From Sphingobacteriales bacterium (GTDB lineage: Bacteria; Bacteroidota; Bacteroidia; Chitinophagales; Chitinophagaceae), in NCBI GenBank assembly GCA_947472965.1, contig CANJEF010000125.1:1-5057 (forward strand): a stretch of DNA of 5,057 nt. The letters run 5' to 3'. The number at the start of each line of letters is the position of its first letter. Position 1 is the first letter of the stretch. The notes beneath the pieces were generated by a model. It saw only the letters and a program-made list of their open reading frames with translations, did no database searches and was not told the DNA's origin. Positions 1-5,057 of this stretch are shown here, piece after piece. Both the position numbers and the translations under genes were made by a program.

Positions 1-50
1 GCAGGGGGTTCCTTTTTTGCATTTTGGAAAAAATCAGAGAGAGGAATCAT
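1..50 (-). CDS. Possible 5' end of a divergent gene, cut by the left edge
   Basis: On the minus strand an ATG at 50-48 opens a frame that stays open to the window edge and reads MIPLSDFFQNAKKEPP, a plausible protein start. An in-frame TAG lies three codons upstream (57-59), so the frame does not continue further back. An AGG (complement of 56-58) sits 5 nt before the ATG, a reasonable ribosome binding site. The gene would be divergent from the gasdermin-like gene, sharing the 51-163 intergenic stretch. The opening 'IPLxDFFxNxxK' recalls, from memory, the mature start of S9 (prolyl oligopeptidase/DPP-like) peptidases of Bacteroidota. With 16 residues and no catalytic motif visible this is only a guess. 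A competing reading is the plus-strand frame 1-69, also open from the edge. Confidence 0.38.
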   Translation of the reverse strand, partial: MIPLSDFFQNAKKEPP

Positions 51-163
51 GAAGACCTATTTTGGTTGATGATTTTAAAATTGATCTCAATATTTATCCA
101 ATTTTTAAGTTGAAATATGGGCAATCAATTTAAATTTATATTTCGAACCATATTTATATCACC
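51..163. promoter_or_regulatory. AT-rich intergenic region, probable divergent promoter zone
   Basis: This 113-bp stretch is very AT-rich and holds no convincing gene. Nearest the plus-strand gene it contains TATATTTC at 137-144, one base from the Bacteroidota -7 consensus TAnnTTTG. The closest upstream TTG (110-112) is 24 bp away, longer than the usual 19-21 bp. If used, it would give a leader of only about 12 nt before the ATG at 164. ATTTATAT occurs twice (134-141 and 152-159). No convincing -7 box was found on the minus strand. The assignment as a promoter region rests mainly on its position between two apparently divergent starts. Confidence 0.3.
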
Positions 164-871
164 ATGCCCAATACCAACCTCCAACAGCATCTGCGTGAAG
201 CAGGATACGACCTCATTGATGGACCCATTCGCAACCACAAACCCTTGCAACTTTGGTTGAAACAGGGATTCAATCAGCCGGAGCTTTATTACGCTGATAT
301 CCTGCACGCTTTCAACAGCGGCATAAAATTGCGACCTACAAAGGATCCGAGTTTATCCATTAACGACGTACATAAAAACGAATATGCTTTTCAGATCGGA
401 CTTACCTTATTACAATCATGGATGCAATCGATTGGACTACCAAATGTTGATTTCAGTGGCACAATCAGTACCGGGAAGAAGGTGAGTATCTCCTATAAGA
501 ACGCAATGACGGAAGTGGTTCCCTTAGGCAGTATAAATGATTTTTTAAGTCAGGCTGATTTTCTTCATCCCAATCCTGTGCTACTCCGCCATGCCAACAA
601 CAATCAGTTGCTGATTATTACAGGGGTGGTAACTGCAGAACAGCTGGTAGCTGAGATGGAAACGGATAGCAAGATCAGTAGCAAAATGCTTTCTGCTTTG
701 AAGAAGACGGCAAACAATAAAATTGAGTTCTCCACTTCACGAAACAATAGCATCAAGATGGTTGCCGGATCAAGTCGTTTTCCTATAGCCGTAAAAGCCA
801 GTAGGATTGATTTTGACAAAGGACGTTTCAAGGGATTGACCCTGGTAACCGATGGGAGGGATTTCTTCTGA
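164..871 (+). CDS. Gasdermin-like protein (candidate bacterial gasdermin)
   Basis: A 235-residue protein with no signal peptide and no classical membrane helix. Bacterial gasdermins (bGSDM) are soluble, held inactive by a short C-terminal peptide, and form large membrane pores once a neighbouring protease removes it, killing phage-infected cells. The resemblance is by pattern. There is an N-terminal 'hLREAGYDLIDGP...KPLQLW' segment (residues 10-31), like the 'AGY.vi..P....PL.ll' start of bGSDMs. An amphipathic helix 'LTLLQSWMQSIGLP' (80-93) is followed by alternating strands 'KKVSISYKNA' (105-114). Next come 'PLGSINDFLSQAD' (120-132), like the 'l..ld.FL..ad' segment, and 'NNQLLIITGVVTAEQL' (146-161), like the gasdermin 'vyVvt.vl.t' strand. 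Last is a long-hairpin-like region ending in 'FPIAVKASRIDFD' (206-218). The final 17 or so residues would be the inhibitory tail. It has no cysteine, so the N-terminal palmitoylated cysteine of characterised members is absent, and it is slightly short (from memory about 250-280 is usual). No clear Shine-Dalgarno precedes the ATG. It is monocistronic by spacing. It could instead be an unrelated hypothetical protein. Confidence 0.55.
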   Translation: MPNTNLQQHLREAGYDLIDGPIRNHKPLQLWLKQGFNQPELYYADILHAFNSGIKLRPTKDPSLSINDVHKNEYAFQIGLTLLQSWMQSIGLPNVDFSGTISTGKKVSISYKNAMTEVVPLGSINDFLSQADFLHPNPVLLRHANNNQLLIITGVVTAEQLVAEMETDSKISSKMLSALKKTANNKIEFSTSRNNSIKMVAGSSRFPIAVKASRIDFDKGRFKGLTLVTDGRDFF

Positions 872-880
872 TTTGCACAA

Positions 881-896
881 GAATATATCAATTCAA
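881..896. repeat. Upstream copy of the GAATATAT...ATTCAA motif
   Basis: GAATATATCAATTCAA lies 10 bp after the gasdermin-like stop codon. It matches the element at 935-951 over its whole length apart from two substitutions and a one-base gap. The arms GAAT and ATTC are inverted with a 6-bp spacer. Centre-to-centre distance to the second copy is about 54 bp, roughly five helical turns, as expected if a dimeric regulator bound both. AT-rich sequence makes chance matches more likely, so this is tentative. Confidence 0.3.
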
Positions 897-932
897 AAAA
901 TTGAAGTGTAGTAAACGTTTTCAATCAACACT

Positions 933-951
933 TTGAATATATTTGATTCAA
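933..951 (+). promoter_or_regulatory. Candidate promoter -7 box embedded in a palindrome (putative operator)
   Basis: TATATTTG at 938-945 matches the Bacteroidota -7 consensus TAnnTTTG exactly. It would place transcription start near 950-953, giving a leader of about 25 nt before the oxidoreductase ATG at 976. No good TTG -33 element lies 19-21 bp upstream; the region around 916-922 is only T-rich. The -7 box is enclosed by a perfect inverted repeat TTGAAT (933-938) / ATTCAA (946-951) with a 7-bp spacer. A repressor bound there would cover the promoter. The motif and palindrome are seen directly; regulation is inferred. Confidence 0.42.
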
Positions 952-975
952 TTAATCTGTTCTAAAAAAATCATT

Positions 976-2055
976 ATGTCTATAAACGGTTCAATCAGGG
1001 TTTTGGTCGTCGGGTGCGGTAACATGGGTGCTTCTCATGCAATGGCTTTTCAGTTGATGGAGGGTACAACAATTTGTGGCCTGGTATCAAAAGGAAAGAG
1101 CAAAGAAGTGTTGGATGAAAAGCTGGGCGGTGGTTTTCCGCTGTTTAATGATTATGCGGAAGCACTTGAGAAAACATCTCCTGATGCTGTTTGTATTTCA
1201 ACTTATCCAGATACGCATGAAGCTTTTGCCATCATGGCTTTTGAAAAAGGTTGTCACGTTTTTATGGAGAAGCCCATCGCAGATTCTGTTGCAGGTGCTG
1301 AACGTGTTGCAGCCGCAGCAAAAAAAGCTGGAAAGAAATTGGTTGTTGGTTATATACTTCGTCATCACCCTTCATGGATCAAATTCATTGAACTTTCACA
1401 TCAACTAGGAAAGCCATTGGTAATGCGCATGAACCTCAATCAACAAAGCCATGGATATATGTGGGATGTGCATCGCAATCTAATGAAAAGTTTAAGTCCA
1501 ATTGTTGATTGTGGCGTTCACTATATTGATGTCATGTGCCAAATGGTTCGATCAAAGCCCATCCAGGTATCTGCCATTGGAGCAAGGTTGACCAATGATA
1601 TACCGGAAGGAAATTACAATTATGGACAGCTGCAGATCCGCTTTGAAGATGGATCTGTAGGTTGGTATGAGGCAGGGTGGGGACCTATGATCAGTGAAAC
1701 GGCATTCTTTGTAAAGGATGTCATTGGTCCAAGAGGTTCTGTATCGATTGTTGCAAAAAATGCAGCAGCTGCAGGACAATCCGATTCAGTTGCTTCGCAT
1801 ACTAAAACAGAATCTTTGCGTTGGCATCATGCAGATATCGATCCTAAAAATGAATTTACCAAGCCCGATGAATGGATTGATCTTACCGATGAACCTGATC
1901 ACCAGGAATTGTGTAACAGGGAACAAGCATATTTTTTGAAGGCTATCAACGAAAATATTGATCTGACCGATCATGTGGATGATGCGGTGAACAGTCTCAA
2001 AATTGCATTTGCATGCGATGAGAGTGTAAGGACAGGGAAAATCATTTCGCTATAG
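976..2055 (+). CDS. Gfo/Idh/MocA family NAD(P)-dependent oxidoreductase
   Basis: A cytoplasmic dehydrogenase of 359 residues, the usual length for the family, which oxidises or reduces a hydroxyl or keto group of sugars, inositols or sugar acids using NAD(P). The Rossmann domain opens with 'RVLVVGCGNMG' (residues 8-18, GxGxxG type). It continues to 'DAVCISTYPDTHEAFA' (70-85) and the family signature 'MEKPIA' (97-102), with the catalytic Lys99. The C-terminal alpha/beta domain carries 'VDCGVHYID' (177-185), where Asp178 and His182 fit the DxxxH active-site motif, and ends with 'AVNSLKIAFACDESVRTGK', typical of the family. I chose ATG 976 rather than the in-frame ATG at 943: the latter adds 11 residues before the Rossmann strand and would start inside the candidate promoter palindrome. 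The gene is followed 29 bp later by a GntP permease, so they are probably one transcript. The exact substrate cannot be read from sequence. Confidence 0.93.
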   Translation: MSINGSIRVLVVGCGNMGASHAMAFQLMEGTTICGLVSKGKSKEVLDEKLGGGFPLFNDYAEALEKTSPDAVCISTYPDTHEAFAIMAFEKGCHVFMEKPIADSVAGAERVAAAAKKAGKKLVVGYILRHHPSWIKFIELSHQLGKPLVMRMNLNQQSHGYMWDVHRNLMKSLSPIVDCGVHYIDVMCQMVRSKPIQVSAIGARLTNDIPEGNYNYGQLQIRFEDGSVGWYEAGWGPMISETAFFVKDVIGPRGSVSIVAKNAAAAGQSDSVASHTKTESLRWHHADIDPKNEFTKPDEWIDLTDEPDHQELCNREQAYFLKAINENIDLTDHVDDAVNSLKIAFACDESVRTGKIISL

Positions 2056-2084
2056 CCCAATCATCAATCACTTAAAAAAATGAT

Positions 2085-3365
2085 ATGTGGTTACTTGTAT
2101 TGGTAAGTATCTTTTTGCTTATAACACTCATTTCATTTTTTAAGCTACAACCTTTCGTATCATTCTTGATTGTATCTCTCTTTTTGGGATTGGCCAGTGG
2201 TTTTAAAACTGGCATCATCATTGATTCTATTCAGAAAGGCATTGGGTCTACATTGGGAGCCATTGTTTCCATTATTGTTTTAGGGTCAATGATTGGCAAA
2301 ATGATTGCCAAGAGTAATGCTAGCATTGTGATTACCGATTCATTGGTAAACATTTTTGGTCCGAAAAGATTACCATTTGCATTTATGATCATTGGATTTA
2401 TTGTTTCCCTGCCTTTGTTTTTTTCTGTAGCATTTCTACTTATGACACCCTTGGTTTTGTCAACAGCAAAAAGACAAAACATCAATCCTGTTTATCTTGG
2501 AATACCGATGCTTGCATCATTATCTATCACACAAGGCTTTTTACCACCACATCCAGCACCTTATTACTTGGTGACCCATCTACCAGGCGCTGATTTGGCT
2601 ACTACTTTGGGGTTGGGTATCGTCATTGCTATACCGGCAATGTTGATTTCAGGTTGGCTTTTTGGTATGTCATTGAAAAATATAAATGCATCACCAATGA
2701 ATTTTACGCCAGATGAAAATTTGAAAATCAATCCAAGTTTATTTTCTAGTTTACTTGTGTTGTTACTACCTGTATTGTTGATAGCCCTTCATTCTTTTTT
2801 CAACAATGATTTTGCTGCATTCATTGGCGAACCGATTGTAGCACTTTTAATATCATTGTCAGCAGCCATTTATTTATTGGGTTTTAAAAGAGATGTAGCT
2901 TGGTCTGACATGCAAAATTGGTTAATTGATGCCATCAAGGAGGTTGCGCCATTGACCCTAACATTTGCTGGAGCCGGAGCATTTAAGGAAATGCTACAAA
3001 CCATGCATGTAGGCGAAGAAGTAATGAAATTAACCAACAACAGCCCATTCAATCCATTGATTATTGCTTGGTTGATTGCAGCCTTGTTGCGAATTGTAAC
3101 GGGATCTTCAACAGTGGCGGGTATTACTACTGCAGGGCTCATACTTCCCTTGTTAGCAAAATCAGCAGTAAATCCAAATTTATTGGCATTGAGTATCGGA
3201 GCCGGATCCATGGTTATGTCGCATGTAAACGATACAGGATTCTGGTTATACAAAGAGTACTTTGGCGTTTCGATAAAAGATACATTGCGTTCATGGACTA
3301 TTATGGAAACCATACTTGGCATTGTAGGATTGCTAGGTGTATTGGTGCTGCAATATTTTATTTAG
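2085..3365 (+). CDS. GntP family permease (gluconate / sugar-acid:H+ symporter)
   Basis: An inner-membrane transporter of 426 residues, close to the usual 430-450, hydrophobic throughout with roughly twelve membrane segments. GntP members import gluconate, idonate, glycerate, fructuronate and similar hydroxy acids with protons. Landmarks seen are 'GFLPPHPAP' (residues 151-159), the amphipathic 'AGAGAFKEML' (295-304), 'RIVTGSSTVAG' (336-346) and 'SHVNDTGFWL' (379-388), all hallmark GntP segments. A cytosolic loop containing 'NASPMNFTPDENLKINPS' (201-218) separates the two halves. The start ATG at 2085 gives a normal N-terminus beginning directly in the first membrane helix. An overlapping ATG at 2080 is out of frame and stops within a few codons. 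The 29-bp gap after the oxidoreductase indicates an operon in which the imported substrate or its product is probably that enzyme's substrate. The ligand is unknown; gluconate itself is not implied because no gluconate kinase is visible. Confidence 0.95.
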   Translation: MWLLVLVSIFLLITLISFFKLQPFVSFLIVSLFLGLASGFKTGIIIDSIQKGIGSTLGAIVSIIVLGSMIGKMIAKSNASIVITDSLVNIFGPKRLPFAFMIIGFIVSLPLFFSVAFLLMTPLVLSTAKRQNINPVYLGIPMLASLSITQGFLPPHPAPYYLVTHLPGADLATTLGLGIVIAIPAMLISGWLFGMSLKNINASPMNFTPDENLKINPSLFSSLLVLLLPVLLIALHSFFNNDFAAFIGEPIVALLISLSAAIYLLGFKRDVAWSDMQNWLIDAIKEVAPLTLTFAGAGAFKEMLQTMHVGEEVMKLTNNSPFNPLIIAWLIAALLRIVTGSSTVAGITTAGLILPLLAKSAVNPNLLALSIGAGSMVMSHVNDTGFWLYKEYFGVSIKDTLRSWTIMETILGIVGLLGVLVLQYFI

Positions 3366-3472
3366 CAACAAGCATTAAATAGCTTTTATTCTAATTTATC
3401 AGGTTTATAAACAATTTATTTTGCTTATAATTATTTTCAACTTAAATCATTAATTTCCATAAAATCGAGATC
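3366..3472 (+). other. AT-rich spacer between the permease and the isomerase-like gene
   Basis: This 107-bp stretch has no gene and no convincing hairpin terminator. TATTTTG at 3417-3423 is one base short of TAnnTTTG, and TTATAAT lies just after it at 3425-3431. Either could serve as a weak internal promoter for the isomerase-like gene, but neither is convincing. Immediately before the ATG at 3473 the sequence has only a poor purine-rich stretch (CGAGA, 3466-3470). Confidence 0.25.
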
Positions 3473-4426
3473 ATGAACAGAAGAAAATTCATCAAAAATG
3501 CTTCGCTGCTTTCCCTTGCTGCAGTTTCCAATACCAATCTATTTGCCCAACATAATAAACTTATTGGCAATATCGGTTTGGGATTATTTTCCATTCCTAA
3601 AAAGCTTGATGCCAATTTTGAAGAGGCAATAGCCATGGTCAAGTCAATGGGGTTTAATGAAATTGAAATGTATGGTCCCTATGATTTCAGCACAGATAAA
3701 GCTAAAAGACGTTGGGATGAAATCACCCCACAATTGGGTTTTAAGGGCAGTGGATTTTTTGGAAAAACAGCTACTGATGTTCTTGCTATAACAAAAGCCC
3801 ATGGGATCAGCATACCATCTTTGCATACGGACCTTGATACGTTACAAAATAATATCTCTCCATTGTTGGATGCAGCGAATTTAGTCGGGGCTAAATATGT
3901 CGTCCTCCCTTCCATTCCTGATGAAAACAGACAAACACTGGATGACTACAAAAAGACTGCCGCTCTTTTTAATCTAATTGGAGAGAACTCAAAAAAACAA
4001 GGTGTACGTTTTGCTTATCATAATCATGGATATGGTTTGCAGAAAAAAAATGGTAAAATGCCAGTGGATATCATATTTGATGAAACTGATCCATCACTCG
4101 TATATTTTGAAATGGATCTTTACTGGACGGTGGCAGGTGGCGTTGACCCAATCGAATTTCTCACCAAACACAAGGGAAGGTATAAGATGATGCATGTTAA
4201 AGACATGAAGGAAAAGAAAACATTTGCAGGTGATGGTGGGAATGCAACACAATGGATAGCCTTGTTTCCTTACATGTGCAGTGCAGGGGATGGTGTTATC
4301 GAACTGCCAAAAATTCTGAAAGTTGCAAAAGAAAATGGGGTAGATCATTTCTTTATTGAGCAGGATATGGTTGCAAACCCTGAGCAGGCATTGAAAAAAA
4401 GCATTGATTTTCTTCAATCATTATAG
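3473..4426 (+). CDS. Exported xylose-isomerase-like TIM-barrel protein (sugar phosphate isomerase/epimerase family)
   Basis: A 317-residue protein with an N-terminal export signal. 'NRRKFIKNA' (2-10) has a twin arginine, followed by a short hydrophobic stretch and a possible cleavage after 'NLFA' (about residue 25). It therefore probably works in the periplasm, via Tat or, since the motif is imperfect, Sec. The mature part is an AP-endonuclease-2/xylose-isomerase-like TIM barrel. It has 'MVKSMGFNEIEMYG' (55-68), 'HGISIPSLHTD' (110-120), 'GAKYVVLPSI' (139-148), 'RFAYHNHGY' (179-187), 'VYFEMDLYW' (210-218), 'MMHVKDM' (239-245) and 'DHFFIEQD' (291-298). His183/His185, Glu213/Asp215, His241/Asp244 and Glu296 are candidates for metal binding and catalysis. 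Family members isomerise or epimerise sugars or keto-sugars with a divalent metal. The 107-bp gap from the permease leaves open a separate promoter, though the shared direction suggests the same pathway. Substrate unknown; some relatives act on 3-keto-sugars. Confidence 0.88.
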   Translation: MNRRKFIKNASLLSLAAVSNTNLFAQHNKLIGNIGLGLFSIPKKLDANFEEAIAMVKSMGFNEIEMYGPYDFSTDKAKRRWDEITPQLGFKGSGFFGKTATDVLAITKAHGISIPSLHTDLDTLQNNISPLLDAANLVGAKYVVLPSIPDENRQTLDDYKKTAALFNLIGENSKKQGVRFAYHNHGYGLQKKNGKMPVDIIFDETDPSLVYFEMDLYWTVAGGVDPIEFLTKHKGRYKMMHVKDMKEKKTFAGDGGNATQWIALFPYMCSAGDGVIELPKILKVAKENGVDHFFIEQDMVANPEQALKKSIDFLQSL

Positions 4427-4449
4427 TGATTATTGCTTTGTGCTTTTTT
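4395..4449. terminator. Candidate bidirectional terminator between convergent genes
   Basis: AAAAAAGCA (4395-4403) and TGCTTTTTT (4441-4449) form a perfect 9-bp inverted repeat straddling the stop codon of the isomerase-like gene and ending just before the stop of the convergent TauE/SafE gene. Two smaller hairpins sit inside: ATTGA/TCAAT (4403-4407/4414-4418) and AATCA/TGATT (4416-4420/4427-4431). The T-run serves plus-strand transcription and the A-run the minus strand, as in bidirectional terminators. The stem is AT-rich and the loop long, so its strength is doubtful. Confidence 0.35.
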
Positions 4450-4456
4450 GGAATAA

Positions 4457-5057
4457 CTATTTAGCAACAAGCTCGACCTCAGAATCTTTTTGCCTGGTTG
4501 ATTTAATGACATTATATAACATGCCGAGGGATGTATAAATGATGACTGCCATCACCACCGAACGGAGTGAATCCAATGGCAAGGATTTAACAATGAGTGC
4601 AGCAACTAGTACTGCAATGATTCCTGGTATGGCCATGCCCAATGCTGCTTTCCGATGATAGGTCCCTTCTTTAATAAATTTAAATGATGCAGGTGGCATC
4701 AAAAATGCACATGAACCCATCATAATCGGAAAGGCCACTTGTGGCGATAGTCCTAGCAGATAGACCAACGCCATACAAGGGGCATAAAGTCCAACCCCTA
4801 CTGTCATCAGTGCACCTAAGATAAAGTTGGCAATTGCTGCTACCAACAATTTCCAACCGCTTAATCCGATATCCGTTCCTTCCCCTTGTATCCATTGCAT
4901 TTTATTGGCAAACATGAATCCTGCAGTAATTAGTAACGCTAGCCCCATCACAAACCGGATGGTGTTTTCGGGAAGCTTTGAAACAATGCCTGCTCCTATA
5001 ACAGCACCAATGGTAGCACTGGCAAACATAACCAGTAGGGTGATTGGTTCAACCTCA
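4457..5057 (-). CDS. TauE/SafE family permease (DUF81), 5' end beyond the right edge
   Basis: The C-terminal 199 residues of a polytopic inner-membrane protein. An ATG exists at 5029-5027, but the frame is open beyond it to the window edge (codons reading EVEPITLLV) and the sequence there is family-like, so this ATG is internal. The roughly 70-100 residues holding the first TauE/SafE repeat lie outside the window. Visible segments include 'ASATIGAVIGAGIVSKLP', 'IRFVMGLALLITAGFMFA', 'AAIANFILGALMTVGVGLYA', 'AFPIMMGSCAFLMPP' and 'MAIPGIIAVLVAALIV', about six membrane helices arranged as in the second half of the family, then a charged tail. TauE/SafE proteins are thought to export sulfite, sulfoacetate or other small organosulfur anions, but most are uncharacterised. 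The gene converges on the sugar cluster and need not be related to it. No sulfur-metabolism gene is visible. Confidence 0.88.
   Translation of the reverse strand, partial: EVEPITLLVMFASATIGAVIGAGIVSKLPENTIRFVMGLALLITAGFMFANKMQWIQGEGTDIGLSGWKLLVAAIANFILGALMTVGVGLYAPCMALVYLLGLSPQVAFPIMMGSCAFLMPPASFKFIKEGTYHRKAALGMAIPGIIAVLVAALIVKSLPLDSLRSVVMAVIIYTSLGMLYNVIKSTRQKDSEVELVAK

Noticed and set aside
1..69. Plus-strand frame open from the left edge, ending AGGSFFAFWKKSERGIMKTYFG then TGA
   Set aside because: It could be the end of an upstream gene, but the minus-strand start in the same place looks more protein-like and has a ribosome-binding-like AGG at the right distance. Not decidable from 69 bases.
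892..905. Hairpin TTCAA-AAAA-TTGAA after the gasdermin-like gene as a terminator
   Set aside because: The stem is five weak base pairs with no following T-run, so it is not a credible intrinsic terminator.
604..924. Minus-strand open frame of 106 codons over the gasdermin-like gene
   Set aside because: It is antisense to a better-supported gene and extends into its 3' flank. Its composition, rich in Leu/Ile and Ser, looks like an antisense shadow, with no recognisable domain.
943..975. Longer start for the Gfo/Idh/MocA gene at ATG 943
   Set aside because: It would add MIQLICSKKII ahead of the Rossmann strand, with no family support, and it begins inside the candidate promoter palindrome. 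ATG 976 gives the usual N-terminus.
2870..3322. Minus-strand open frame of 150 codons inside the GntP permease
   Set aside because: The plus-strand frame carries clear GntP motifs throughout; the antisense frame has no recognisable domain.
5027..5029. ATG as the true start of the TauE/SafE gene
   Set aside because: The frame continues open to the window edge with family-like hydrophobic residues, and the remaining 190 residues lack the first half of the family.
1..5057. tRNA, rRNA, CRISPR arrays, insertion sequences, riboswitches
   Set aside because: I looked for clover-leaf ends, regularly spaced repeats, terminal inverted repeats and transposase motifs by eye and saw none.

Overview
The window looks like a chromosomal segment of a Bacteroidota bacterium, possibly from the Chitinophagaceae or relatives. 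The reasons are moderate-to-low GC, AT-rich leaders with little Shine-Dalgarno sequence, a perfect Bacteroidota-type -7 box (TAnnTTTG) ahead of one operon, and protein sequences typical of that phylum. This placement is inferred from style, not from a marker gene.

Layout from left to right. (1) Positions 1-50 may be the first 16 codons of a minus-strand gene that runs off the left edge. (2) A 113-bp AT-rich intergenic stretch separates it from a stand-alone plus-strand gene, 164-871. That gene encodes a 235-residue soluble protein whose pattern resembles bacterial gasdermins, the membrane-pore proteins of anti-phage cell-death systems. (3) After about 100 bp holding a repeated, partly palindromic motif and a good -7 box comes a catabolic-looking cluster on the plus strand. 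It holds a Gfo/Idh/MocA NAD(P)-dependent oxidoreductase (976-2055), a GntP-family gluconate/sugar-acid permease (2085-3365) and, after another 107 bp, an exported xylose-isomerase-like TIM-barrel protein (3473-4426). (4) The cluster meets, tail to tail, a minus-strand TauE/SafE-family membrane permease (4457 to beyond the right edge). A 9-bp inverted repeat with A- and T-tracts spans the junction and may be a bidirectional terminator.

The oxidoreductase and permease are 29 bp apart and almost certainly co-transcribed. With the exported isomerase-like protein they suggest uptake and redox or isomer conversion of a sugar acid or related polyol or keto-sugar, substrate unknown. The gasdermin-like gene does not belong functionally to that cluster. 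It is the most interesting element here. Its expected partner, a protease, is not visible downstream, and only the first residues of the divergent neighbour can be seen upstream.
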